From the NCBI GenBank assembly GCA_036824145.1, contig DAITAT010000007.1, positions 1-50,499 on the forward strand: a stretch of DNA of 50,499 bases, read 5' to 3'. The position numbers and the translations under genes were made by a program. The DNA comes from DATMMS01 sp036824145. GTDB lineage: Bacteria; Chloroflexota; Dormibacteria; DASZGP01. Within the stretch, counting starts at the first letter, position 1; each line of letters begins with the position of its first letter. Shown here piece by piece: positions 33,306-40,860 of the stretch. The notes under the pieces are model-generated. The model ran no database searches. It was given only the letters and a program-made list of their open reading frames with translations, and was not told the origin of the DNA.

Positions 33306-34031
33306 TCAGCTTTCGGCGAGGAGCGCCTTCAGCTGCCCTGGCCTGTTGGTGTAGACCGCGTCCACGCCAAGGCGGCGACTGCGATCGAGGATCTCGGCGT
33401 CGTCCACCGTCCAGACGCCGATGACGGCGCCGGTGCTGTGGACCTCGGCGACCGTCTCGCTGTCGACAAAACTCCAGTGTGGAGAGTAGACCTCGGCGTG
33501 CGCCCATCGCAGCAGCTCCGGCAGCATCAGCGGCCGGCCTGCCACCAGCACGCCGCCGACGATGTCCCGGTCCAGCTCGCGCACCCGCTTGACGACGCGG
33601 TGGTCGAAGCTGACGGCGGCGCTGTCCCTCGACATCCTGGCCTGGCGCAGAGCCTCGACCAGCTTCTCCTCGATGCCGGGGTACTTCACCGGCAGGTTCT
33701 TGACCTCGACGGCGACACCGACCTTGCCCCGCGCCAGCTCGAGGACCTCGACCAGCTCTGGGATGCGCTCCCCGCCCCCCGCATCCAGCTGCTTCAGATC
33801 CGCCATCGAGCGGGCGCCGACCAGGCCAGTACCGTTGGTCGTCCGTTCCAACGTGTGGTCGTGGATCACCGCCAGGCGCCCATCGGTGGTCAGGTGAACG
33901 TCGCACTCGATCACGTCCACACCGATCTCGATCGCGGAAGCGAAGGACGCCAGGGTGTTCTCCGGGTGCTCCGCGGGGTTGCCGCGATGGCCACCAAGAA
34001 GGAGATGGCCGGGGGTGAAGCGGTCGCGCAC
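33306..34031 (-). CDS. Glycerophosphodiester phosphodiesterase
   Basis: Hydrolyses glycerophosphodiesters to glycerol 3-phosphate and an alcohol. The GDPD motifs are intact: GHRGNPAEHPENTLASF near the N-terminus, ECDVHLTTDGRLAVIHDHTLERTTNG (split here as ECDVHLTTDGRLAVIHD then HTLERTTNG), AVEVKN and the C-terminal VWTVDDAEILDRS and GVDAVYTNRPGQL. The GTG at 34031 gives 241 residues, typical for cytoplasmic members; no signal peptide is seen. The start is uncertain because no strong ribosome site precedes it; the frame is open further upstream only antisense to the next gene. It follows the glutaredoxin-PDZ gene by 16 bases and is probably co-transcribed with it. Confidence 0.9.
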   Translation of the reverse strand: MRDRFTPGHLLLGGHRGNPAEHPENTLASFASAIEIGVDVIECDVHLTTDGRLAVIHDHTLERTTNGTGLVGARSMADLKQLDAGGGERIPELVEVLELARGKVGVAVEVKNLPVKYPGIEEKLVEALRQARMSRDSAAVSFDHRVVKRVRELDRDIVGGVLVAGRPLMLPELLRWAHAEVYSPHWSFVDSETVAEVHSTGAVIGVWTVDDAEILDRSRRLGVDAVYTNRPGQLKALLAES

Positions 34032-34047
34032 GCCCGGCGGGAGCGCT

Positions 34048-34701
34048 CTAGCCGGCGTCGGGGGCGGCGTCGGGCGCGGCGGCTTCGGGGGCTGCGGTCT
34101 CGCCCGCTCCGGGCGTGGCAGTCTCGGCGGCCGGCTCGGGCTCTTCGGGCGGGAACTCGACGGTAGCGTCGAACTCTTCGCCGGCGCGCCAGACGTGCAG
34201 GTCGATGCTGTCCCCGAGTCCTTTGGCCGCGACCACCCCTTGCAGCTGGGCGAGGTTCTGCAGCGTATAGCTGCCGATGCCGATGAGGACGTCGCCCTCG
34301 CGCAGCCCGGCGGCTTCGGCGGGACCACCCGGCTTCACCGGTCCGACCACGACGCCGAACGCCGATGGCAATCCCAGCTCGTCGGCCTTATCCTGCGTCA
34401 GGGACTGGGCGGCCATCCCCAACGACAGCTTCTGCGGGGTCGGGGCGCCGCCGTTGCTGTCGTCGGCGTCGGGGAGGAGCTTGGCCAGCTGCAGGGGGTC
34501 GAAACCGATCATCACCTGTCCGCCGACCCGGATCACCGGCACCGCCCCCTGGCCGGTGAGCCGGTACATCTCCGTAGCCTTGACCGGGTCGCGGCTGACG
34601 TCGTGCTCGGTGTAGGTGACGCCATGGTCTTTGAACCAGCGCTTGGCGGCATTGCAGTAGGTACAGCTGGGGGTGCTGTAAATGACGACTTCGGGCTGCA
34701 T
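34048..34701 (-). CDS. Glutaredoxin-PDZ fusion protein
   Basis: A 217-residue fusion. Residues 1-78 are a glutaredoxin-like domain: YSTPSCTYCNAAKRWF with the redox pair Cys13/Cys16, EHDVSRDPVKATEM, the cis-proline segment AVPVIRVGGQVMIGFD. Residues about 95-185 are a PDZ domain with GVVVGPVKPGGPAEAAGLREGD, the pattern of bacterial HtrA/RseP PDZ modules. The last 30 residues are a Pro/Ala/Glu tail. There is no signal peptide, so it should be cytoplasmic. The PDZ may tether the redoxin to a particular C-terminus. A TAATAT hexamer ends seven bases before the ATG at 34701, and there is no ribosome site, so the transcript is probably leaderless. I know of no well-studied protein with this domain pair. 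Confidence 0.85.
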   Translation of the reverse strand: MQPEVVIYSTPSCTYCNAAKRWFKDHGVTYTEHDVSRDPVKATEMYRLTGQGAVPVIRVGGQVMIGFDPLQLAKLLPDADDSNGGAPTPQKLSLGMAAQSLTQDKADELGLPSAFGVVVGPVKPGGPAEAAGLREGDVLIGIGSYTLQNLAQLQGVVAAKGLGDSIDLHVWRAGEEFDATVEFPPEEPEPAAETATPGAGETAAPEAAAPDAAPDAG

Positions 34702-34708
34702 GGTCTCA

Positions 34709-34714
34709 ATATTA
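34709..34714 (-). promoter_or_regulatory. Putative -10 element of the glutaredoxin-PDZ gene
   Basis: TAATAT on the minus strand ends seven bases before the ATG at 34701. No ribosome site lies between. No clear -35 was seen. Confidence 0.4.
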
Positions 34715-34752
34715 GAAGCACCACCCGCCCTGGGCCGCCAAACCGGCGCCGG

Positions 34753-34758
34753 TATCTT
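34753..34758 (+). promoter_or_regulatory. Putative -10 element of the acylase-family gene
   Basis: TATCTT ends eight bases before the ATG at 34767, again without a ribosome site. It shares a 65-base divergent region with the glutaredoxin-PDZ gene. Confidence 0.35.
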
Positions 34759-34766
34759 TCACAGCA

Positions 34767-37193
34767 ATGGGAATCGTGGTGGCTGCGGGCGCAGTCCTAG
34801 TGGCACTTGTGGTATTGGTCCTGGGTTCGTACCAGCTAATTTTCAGACGACCGCTGCCGCGCACCTCAGGTGAGATCAAGGTCGATGGGCCGGCGGCGGC
34901 GATCGAGATCCGCCGCGATCGCTGGGGCGTGCCCCACATCCGTGCGGGCGACCGACAAGACGGCGCTTTTGGCATCGGGTTCACCCAGGCCCAGGACCGC
35001 CTCTGGCAGATGGAGCTGCACCGTCGGATTGCCGCCGGGCGGTTGAGTGAGGTGATCGGAGCGCGCGGCCTGCCCGTGGATCGTCTGATGCGCCGGTTGG
35101 GGTTGCGCCGCGTCTCCGAGGCAGAGTGGCACGTGACCCACGCCAGCGGCGAGGTGCGCGGTCTGCTGGAGGGATACAGCGGAGGCGTCAACGCGGCTAT
35201 GCACGACCGACCGCTGGCGGCGGAATTCACCATCCTCCGGCATCGCCCCGAGCCCTGGGAACCGGAGGATTCACTTGCGGTGGCGCGACTGCTGAGCTTC
35301 ATCCAGGCGGGCAACTGGGAGGCGCAGCTGATCAGGATGCGCATGCTGAAGGAGCTTGGCCCCGAGCTGACCGCCGCCCTCGACCCGGCGTACCTCGAGG
35401 GTCACCCCAGGGTCGGCGGGGCTGCCGCCGCCGGCGGCGAGGTGACCGAGGTCGGCGACGAGCTCCTCGAGCAGCTCGCTGAAGCCCGGGAGCTGCTCCA
35501 GCTGAGCGCCTGGGGAGCGGGCAGCAACTCCTGGGTGCTGCACGGGTCCCGCACCGAGACCGGGCGGCCGCTCCTCGCCAACGATCCCCACGGCGCCCTG
35601 ACCACGCCCAGCGCCTGGTACCAGGTCCGGCTCGAGACGCCCGAGGACGAGCTGGTCGGCCTCTCCTTCCTGGGCACCCCATTTGTCGCCTTCGGGCACA
35701 ACCGGCGGGTGGCCTGGGGCATAACCAATGCCCAGGTCTCGATCCAGGACCTCTATATCGAGCGTTTCAATCCCAACAACCCGCTTCAGTTCGAGGACCA
35801 GGGTGGCTGGCAGGACGCGGTGCGCTTCCGCGAGACGATCCTGGTGCGCGGAAAGAAGCCGGTGGTCGAGGACGTCCTCGTCACCCGCCGGGGCCCCATC
35901 ATCAGCGGCGCCCTGCCCGGCAGCCAGCCACCGATCTCGCTGCGCTGGGTCGGCTTTGACTCCGAGGTCGACAGCCTCAGCTGGGCGATGCGCCTCAACC
36001 AGTGCCAGGACTGGAAGGGCTTTCGCTTCGCGGTGGGCTCGATGGCGAGCCCGGCCGTGACGGCGACCTACGCCGACGTCGACGGCAATATCGGTTTCCG
36101 CGTCTCCGGCTTCATTCCCATCCGCAAGCCTGGCGCCGGCCGACTGCCCTCTCAGGGTTGGGATCGCGAGGCGGAATGGCGGGGCTTTATCCCTTTCGAA
36201 GAGATGCCCGAGAGCCTCAACCCACCCTCCGGCATCATCGTCGCCGCCAACAACCCGATCGCCTACGCCACCTACGCACTGGTGACCGAGCCCAGCACGG
36301 GCTACCGGGCGCAGCGGATCCTCGACAGCCTCGTCGACCAGGTGGGCGTGAGCGTCGACGACTGCATAGCTCTGCAGGCGGATACGCACAGTCTCCCGGG
36401 CCTCCGGTTGACCAGGCTGATGCTGTCTCGCTTGGGCGTGCCCGACGCCGACCTGGTGGCCGCCCTGTCAGTCCTGCGCGATTGGGACGGCAAGGTGAGC
36501 GCTGACAGCGCGGGCGCTGTGATCTACGAGCGCACCCTGGAGCGGCTGATCGAGATCTGCATCGGGGCTCGGCTCAGCCCGGCTCTGCGCCTGCAGATAT
36601 TGGGTGGCTCGGTGCACCCCTTTTTCCCGGTGGGGCCTTTCTCCGGGCGCCTGCACCCTGCCCTCGTCGAGGCGTTGGAGGAGGGCCGCACGGTCCCAGC
36701 TGGCGAAGTCGATCCCTCGGCTCGCGATTCTGTGCTCCGGCAGGCCCTACGAGAGGCGATCGCCCAGGTCGCGGCACGCCAAGGACCCGACCCGGCGGCA
36801 TGGCGATGGGGCCCTGAGGTGCCGGTTCGGTTCGACCACGCGCTGGCCGCGGCCCTACCCGTGCTGGCGCGAATCCTCAATCGCGGACCCTACGAGGGGA
36901 CTGGAGACACCGACACCGTCCGGCTGTCGGGTCGCGGGTATGGTGATGTCGTGGTCTCCCCGACCACCTCGGCGTTCCTTCGCGCTGTCTACGACGTGGG
37001 GGAATGGAGCCGCTCGGTTTTCAGCTACCCGCCCGGCCAGTCGGGGCATCCGGCGAGCCCCAACTACGCCGACCTCATCCCCGGCTGGTTGGAATGCCGC
37101 CCGCTGCCGCTGGCATTCGGCGAAGACGCCGAGCCGCCCGATGAGGCGGTCCGGGTGCTGCGGCTGCGCCCCTGGGGGGGCGCCGAAAACTAG
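34767..37193 (+). CDS. Penicillin acylase-family Ntn hydrolase
   Basis: An 808-residue precursor of the penicillin/acyl-homoserine-lactone acylase family. An N-terminal hydrophobic segment (about residues 3-24) is a membrane anchor or signal. The A-chain region has IEIRRDRWGVPHIRAGD and GFTQAQDRLWQMELHRR. The autoprocessing site and nucleophile is Ser253 in SAWGAGSNSWVL, with the family's downstream LLANDPH and the oxyanion/structural GRRVAWGITNAQ-like segment (NRRVAWGITN). Cleavage before Ser253 would give alpha and beta chains. Substrate may be an amide such as an acyl-homoserine lactone, N-acyl amino acid or beta-lactam; it cannot be read from sequence. It is divergent from the glutaredoxin-PDZ gene. 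Confidence 0.92.
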   Translation: MGIVVAAGAVLVALVVLVLGSYQLIFRRPLPRTSGEIKVDGPAAAIEIRRDRWGVPHIRAGDRQDGAFGIGFTQAQDRLWQMELHRRIAAGRLSEVIGARGLPVDRLMRRLGLRRVSEAEWHVTHASGEVRGLLEGYSGGVNAAMHDRPLAAEFTILRHRPEPWEPEDSLAVARLLSFIQAGNWEAQLIRMRMLKELGPELTAALDPAYLEGHPRVGGAAAAGGEVTEVGDELLEQLAEARELLQLSAWGAGSNSWVLHGSRTETGRPLLANDPHGALTTPSAWYQVRLETPEDELVGLSFLGTPFVAFGHNRRVAWGITNAQVSIQDLYIERFNPNNPLQFEDQGGWQDAVRFRETILVRGKKPVVEDVLVTRRGPIISGALPGSQPPISLRWVGFDSEVDSLSWAMRLNQCQDWKGFRFAVGSMASPAVTATYADVDGNIGFRVSGFIPIRKPGAGRLPSQGWDREAEWRGFIPFEEMPESLNPPSGIIVAANNPIAYATYALVTEPSTGYRAQRILDSLVDQVGVSVDDCIALQADTHSLPGLRLTRLMLSRLGVPDADLVAALSVLRDWDGKVSADSAGAVIYERTLERLIEICIGARLSPALRLQILGGSVHPFFPVGPFSGRLHPALVEALEEGRTVPAGEVDPSARDSVLRQALREAIAQVAARQGPDPAAWRWGPEVPVRFDHALAAALPVLARILNRGPYEGTGDTDTVRLSGRGYGDVVVSPTTSAFLRAVYDVGEWSRSVFSYPPGQSGHPASPNYADLIPGWLECRPLPLAFGEDAEPPDEAVRVLRLRPWGGAEN

Positions 37194-37757
37194 CTAGGCG
37201 TCAGCGGCGCCGGCGCGAATCGCGTCGACCAGGTCCATCGCCTCGCGGGCAAAACCCTTGAGCTTCTCGCGGACCACCGCCCCGGGCCAGGGTGTGTAGA
37301 GGATCGCGATTCCCGCCCCGATCAAAAGGCCATGCCGGAGGCCACGGCCGTAGCGGACCGTGGGCTGGACGATCTCTTCGCCAATGGTCTCGATCACGTC
37401 GCTGACTGCCTCGCCGGCGGATTCCGCCGCCGAGCCGACCGCCGCGCCCGCGGTCTCCGCCGCCTGGCCGGCTGCCTCGCCGACGGCCGCTGCCGCAACC
37501 GGCGCCTCGCGAGCCATGTCGGCGGCCAGGCGTTTGCCGACCTGGCCCAACACGCTGGCATTCTCCTCGATGAAATCGATCATGCGCTCGACCTTTTCGC
37601 CCACGTCGGCGTCCCGTACACCCTCGGCGACCGACTCGCCGGCGCCTCGCGCGGCCTCCCCGGCGGCCTTGCCGGTGTCCTCGCTGCGCGCCCGCAGCTC
37701 TTCCATGACGGCGTCGACGACCGACTCCACCTGCTTGGCCACTCCGTTCTTCTTCAT
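37194..37757 (-). CDS. YtxH-like helical protein
   Basis: A 187-residue protein. The N-terminal two thirds are Ala/Glu/Gly-rich amphipathic repeats (about 25-130) of the kind seen in apolipoprotein-like or LEA-like coiled helices. The C-terminal part has YGRGLRHGLLIGAGIAILYTPWPGAVVREKLKG, a glycine-rich hydrophobic hairpin followed by a basic helix, which is the YtxH pattern. These proteins are small, envelope- or stress-associated and poorly understood. The ATG at 37757 has GAGGAG upstream; the longer frame runs antisense into the phosphoesterase gene. Its TAG stop directly abuts the stop of the convergent acylase gene (TAGCTA, 37191-37196). Confidence 0.75.
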   Translation of the reverse strand: MKKNGVAKQVESVVDAVMEELRARSEDTGKAAGEAARGAGESVAEGVRDADVGEKVERMIDFIEENASVLGQVGKRLAADMAREAPVAAAAVGEAAGQAAETAGAAVGSAAESAGEAVSDVIETIGEEIVQPTVRYGRGLRHGLLIGAGIAILYTPWPGAVVREKLKGFAREAMDLVDAIRAGAADA

Positions 37758-37818
37758 TCCCAGGCTCCTCAAAGTGATCGCCGCGACAAAACCCAACTTA
37801 CCACTCTGGGCCCCGCGA

Positions 37819-39273
37819 TTACTGGCTCGTCGAGGCTCGACCGGGGGCGGGGTGCACGGGCAGGACAAGCGGCGGAAGGGGCGGCTGGTTGAAATTGAAG
37901 TCGTTGAGCAGGTTGCCGACCTGGGCGAAGCTCTCACGGACGCTGATGCGAGGGTCGGGACGGCCGTCGGTCTTGGGGTCCAGCCGCATGCTGTTCAGGA
38001 AATCGTCCTCGATGAACTTCACGTAGGCGTCCTGGCTCATGGTGCTGGGGTCGATGAAGCCCTTGCGGGCGTACGGGCTGATGACGATGCCCGGGACCCG
38101 CAAGCCGAAGCCGTTGGCGTCGACGCTGGGCGGCCTGACGTGGTCGTAGAAACCGCCCCAGTCGTCCCAGCTGAGGAAGATCGCGGTGCTGCTCCACTCG
38201 GGGCCCTGCATGGCGGCGTTGATCAGGCTGGTGGTCCACGCCTGGCCGTCACTGACCTTGCTCGGCGGATGCTCGCTGTTGGGCCCGCTCGGGGTGATCC
38301 AGGTGACGTTGGGCAGGGTGCCTGCCCTGGCGTCCTTGTAGAAGTTGGTGACGTCGGTGATGTTGCCCAGCTGCTGGTCCTGGTGCACGGTGTCGAAGAA
38401 GGGAAGAGGGTTCCAGATCCCGGGCGTCTTGGCGTTCTGGTTCACCGGCGGGCAATCGACGGCGTCAGCGTTCTGGCAGTCGGGCTCGGTGCCCTCCTGG
38501 ACGTAGTACTTCCAGCTGATGTTGACCTTGTACATCAGGTAGGTGAGGTCGGTCCAGGCGTAGTCGGGCGCGGCGTGGGTCTTGTTGCCCGCCTGGTCGG
38601 GCGGGTTGCCGGGATTCTGGAGCGCGTTCTGGCAGCTGTTGGGATCGGAGTTGGCGCACTTGGCCGACCACTCCGAGACCATGTAGAGGTGCTGCGGCAG
38701 CGACCACGACGCGTTGGGCTGGAAGAGGTGGTCCTGGAGCGTGTAGTTCTGCGCGTAGGCCCAGTAGTTGGGGATCTCGCGGGCGTCGTGATAGCCCATC
38801 ACCTCTGGCGTGAGGGAGCCGTTGCAGGCCGGGTCGTGGGTGTTGGCGCAGCCCTGGTTGGCGCCTTCGGCCTGGCTGACGAACCCGTTCATGGCCCCCC
38901 CGGCGATGTCGGCAGTGGCGTTGTTCTGGCCGTGAGGGCCGCCACCGTTGACGTCGTGCGAGTCGTGGAAGGCGCAGGACTGGCCACCGGTGCGCGGGTC
39001 AGGAACGCAATTGGTCGCCTTGCCTCCGGACATCGTCAGGCCGTCAACGCCGGGGTAGGTCCCGAAGTAGGAGTCGAAGCTGCGGTTCTCCTGCATCACC
39101 ACGATGACGTGCTGGATCTTGTGGATGCCGTCCAGCGAGCCGTTGGTGTTGCCGGGGAGTGGGCTCGGGCTGGGGCTGCTGTGCAGGACCACCGACGAGG
39201 GATTGCAGGCTGCCAGGCCCAGGCTGAAGACTGCCGGGAGAATGAGTTTCCGAGTCGAACCGCGCTTCTTCAT
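37819..39273 (-). CDS. Secreted phosphoesterase lipoprotein (phospholipase C / AcpA family)
   Basis: A 484-residue exported phosphoesterase. A basic start and hydrophobic core end in a LAAC lipobox (Cys23), followed by a Ser/Pro linker. The catalytic-domain signature IQHVIVVMQENRSFDSYFGTYPGVDG (motif IQHVIVVMQENRSFD then SYFGTYPG) is at about residues 53-78, where Glu and Asn bind the metal and nucleophile site. Further motifs are LFQPNASWSLPQHLYMVSEWSA and IFLSWDDWGGFYDHVRPP with GFGLRVPGIVISPYAR. Several cysteines suggest disulfides. Substrate may be phospholipids or phosphomonoesters. The ATG at 39273 has GAGGAG about 12 bases upstream. It is divergent from a small cysteine-rich gene. Confidence 0.9.
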   Translation of the reverse strand: MKKRGSTRKLILPAVFSLGLAACNPSSVVLHSSPSPSPLPGNTNGSLDGIHKIQHVIVVMQENRSFDSYFGTYPGVDGLTMSGGKATNCVPDPRTGGQSCAFHDSHDVNGGGPHGQNNATADIAGGAMNGFVSQAEGANQGCANTHDPACNGSLTPEVMGYHDAREIPNYWAYAQNYTLQDHLFQPNASWSLPQHLYMVSEWSAKCANSDPNSCQNALQNPGNPPDQAGNKTHAAPDYAWTDLTYLMYKVNISWKYYVQEGTEPDCQNADAVDCPPVNQNAKTPGIWNPLPFFDTVHQDQQLGNITDVTNFYKDARAGTLPNVTWITPSGPNSEHPPSKVSDGQAWTTSLINAAMQGPEWSSTAIFLSWDDWGGFYDHVRPPSVDANGFGLRVPGIVISPYARKGFIDPSTMSQDAYVKFIEDDFLNSMRLDPKTDGRPDPRISVRESFAQVGNLLNDFNFNQPPLPPLVLPVHPAPGRASTSQ

Positions 39274-39376
39274 GGCTTGAATCTGCTCCTCGCAGCTTAG
39301 CCGTGGCTTAGAGGACGGCCCGCAATTTCTTAGCAGCCCGCCGCACTTGTCCGGCGATCGCAGGGTTCCGTGCCCG

Positions 39377-39406
39377 TTGACGGGCCCGCTGCTCGGGGTG
39401 CATACT
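39377..39406 (+). promoter_or_regulatory. Putative sigma70 promoter of the small cysteine-rich gene
   Basis: TTGACG (39377-39382, five of six matches) and CATACT (39401-39406, four of six) are separated by 18 bases. Transcription would begin near 39413, giving a leader of about 45 bases that includes AAGGAGG at 39446-39452. Confidence 0.45.
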
Positions 39407-39458
39407 TCGCCCCAATTCAAGGCCTTAGCTCTCTACACGTCTTCCAAGGAGGCCTCAG

Positions 39459-39620
39459 ATGGACGACAAGTCCCCCAGCCGTCAGCGCGCGGAAACCCGC
39501 GCGGCGATGCGCCGCCTGCAGCAGGCACTTCGGCTCGAGATCAAGCGCAAGGGCATCGATTGCCGGTACGCCGCGCGCTGCCCCGTCGCCAAGGCCAATG
39601 CCTGCCCCGGAATCTGCTAG
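39459..39620 (+). CDS. Small cysteine-rich basic protein, 53 residues
   Basis: A short gene that standard length cut-offs would miss. The ATG at 39459 has a full AAGGAGG ribosome site seven bases upstream and a promoter-like TTGACG/CATACT about 80 bases upstream. The protein begins MDDKSPSRQRAETRAAMRRL, continues as a basic amphipathic helix, and ends in a cluster of four cysteines (35, 41, 49, 53: DCRYAARCPVAKANACPGIC), the last being the final residue. That spacing could bind zinc or an Fe-S cluster or form disulfides. There is no signal peptide. The TAG stop directly abuts the stop of the convergent PPK2 gene. I do not recognise the family. Confidence 0.65.
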   Translation: MDDKSPSRQRAETRAAMRRLQQALRLEIKRKGIDCRYAARCPVAKANACPGIC

Positions 39621-40394
39621 CTATTTCTTAGTTGGCGGCCGCCGCGGGATCTTGAAGCCGCGTGCGGTCAGCCCGTCCTCGACCTCCTTGCAAACGGTCT
39701 CGAGGATCTTGACCCGCGCGTAGCGCTTGTCCTCGGCCTCGACCAACCACCAGCGCCCCAGCGGGTGGTCAGTGCGATCGATCATCTCTTCGACGGCACC
39801 CTCATACTGCGGGCGCTTCTTCCGATTGCGCCAGTCGTCGTCGGTCAGCTTCCACTGCCGGAGGGGGTCCTTGCTGCGCGCCTCGAACCGGCGCAGCTGT
39901 TCCGCTGATGAGATGTGGAGCCAGAACTTGATCAGCACCATGCCCTCTTCAGCCAGCGTTCTTTCGAACTCGACGATCTCCTCGTAGGCGCGCGTCCACT
40001 GCTCCCTGGTGGAGAACCCCTCTACCCGCTCGACCAGCACCCGCCCGTACCAGCTGCGGTCCAGCACTGCCATCCCGCCCCACCCGGGCAGCACCGGCCA
40101 GAAACGCCGCAGGAAATGATGCCGCTTCTCGTCGGGAGTGGGCGCGGCGAACTGGGCCACTCGGACGTGCCTTGGGTCCATGGGGCTAACGAGGCGCTTG
40201 ATCGCGCCGCCCTTGCCGGAGGCGTCCCACCCTTCGAAGACCACGCATATCGGCGGACCCAATCGTTTTTCGCCGATCAGCCCGCCGGCGACCAACCGCA
40301 GGTGGAGCAAGTGCAGCTGTGCCGAAGCCAGTCGCGCCGCCTCGTCTTTGCGTGAAAGCCTGAGGCTGATATCGAGCTGGTCGAGCCACCCCAT
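39621..40394 (-). CDS. ppk2: Polyphosphate kinase 2
   Basis: Uses polyphosphate to phosphorylate nucleotides (or the reverse); 257 residues, a one-domain PPK2. Walker A is CVVFEGWDASGKGGAIKRL (about residues 50-68), the Walker B/lid region includes MAVLDRSWYGRVLVERVEGF (about 106-125), and the C-terminal segment has WKLTDDDWRNRKKRPQYEGAVEEMI. These are the PPK2 hallmarks; the class (NDP, NMP or both) cannot be assigned with confidence. The ATG at 40394 lies nine bases from a TACGAT hexamer and has no ribosome site. The gene is divergent from the ArsR-led inositol lipid operon. Confidence 0.92.
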   Translation of the reverse strand: MGWLDQLDISLRLSRKDEAARLASAQLHLLHLRLVAGGLIGEKRLGPPICVVFEGWDASGKGGAIKRLVSPMDPRHVRVAQFAAPTPDEKRHHFLRRFWPVLPGWGGMAVLDRSWYGRVLVERVEGFSTREQWTRAYEEIVEFERTLAEEGMVLIKFWLHISSAEQLRRFEARSKDPLRQWKLTDDDWRNRKKRPQYEGAVEEMIDRTDHPLGRWWLVEAEDKRYARVKILETVCKEVEDGLTARGFKIPRRPPTKK

Positions 40395-40441
40395 GAGCCC
40401 AGCATCGTACGCTTTGAAGGCCGAAAGGCGCGGGGCCCGGC

Positions 40442-40470
40442 TTGCAAAACAGGGGCCGCGCGACTAGACT
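40442..40470 (+). promoter_or_regulatory. Putative promoter of the ArsR-ino1 operon
   Basis: TTGCAA (40442-40447) and TAGACT (40465-40470) are separated by 17 bases; each matches the consensus at four positions. Transcription would begin near 40477, just before the inverted repeat at 40479. Confidence 0.45.
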
Positions 40471-40478
40471 CATAAAGA

Positions 40479-40495
40479 ATCCTTTATTCAAGGAT
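40479..40495 (+). promoter_or_regulatory. Inverted repeat containing the arsR ribosome site
   Basis: ATCCTT (40479-40484) and AAGGAT (40490-40495) are perfect inverted copies around TATTC. The repeat sits at the expected transcription start, so it is a good ArsR operator. Its right arm is also the AAGGA ribosome site, six bases before the ATG at 40501, so the RNA could fold and hide that site. Confidence 0.6.
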
Positions 40496-40500
40496 ATTTT

Positions 40501-40860
40501 ATGAGTGCTCTGACAAACTCTCGCGACCTGAAGGCTCATTTCATCGGTTTGGCCAACCCCACGCGGCTGGCCATCATCGCGCTATTGGTCTCCGGTGAGC
40601 GCACCGCTTCGGAGATCGCGCACACGCTGAAGCTGAGTCAGCCCCTGCTTTCCTGGCACCTGCGCGTGATGCGTCGCGCCGGCCTGGTGGGGACTCGTCG
40701 GTCAGGCCGTGAGGTGCTTTGCTCGCTGGATCGCAAGTCGATCCGCGACTACCAGGACCGATTCAAGCAACTCATCCGTGAGCCCGACGGAGGGGTTACC
40801 CAACCCGCCATGTCGGTGGCCCCACCCGTAGCTGATAAGGAGATAGCCAATGCCATCTAA
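40501..40860 (+). CDS. ArsR-family transcriptional regulator
   Basis: A 119-residue winged-helix regulator. The core runs LANPTRLAIIALLVSGERTASEIAHTLKLSQPLLSWHLRVMRRAGLVGTRRSGREVLCSL (described here by its ends, about residues 17-77) with the recognition helix at SQPLLSWHLRVMRRAG. The metal-binding ELCVCDL box of true arsenic sensors is absent; only one cysteine is present, in the wing. It is therefore probably a non-metal sensor, possibly of a lipid precursor, inositol phosphate or redox state. It overlaps ino1 by 11 bases and leads the operon, with an inverted repeat at its own promoter, so autoregulation with the lipid genes is likely. Confidence 0.9.
   Translation: MSALTNSRDLKAHFIGLANPTRLAIIALLVSGERTASEIAHTLKLSQPLLSWHLRVMRRAGLVGTRRSGREVLCSLDRKSIRDYQDRFKQLIREPDGGVTQPAMSVAPPVADKEIANAI

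Noticed and set aside
37360..39300. Plus-strand open frame of about 640 codons
   Set aside because: Antisense to the YtxH-like and phosphoesterase genes, both with signal or motif support; its Val/Gly/Asp-rich product has no domain.
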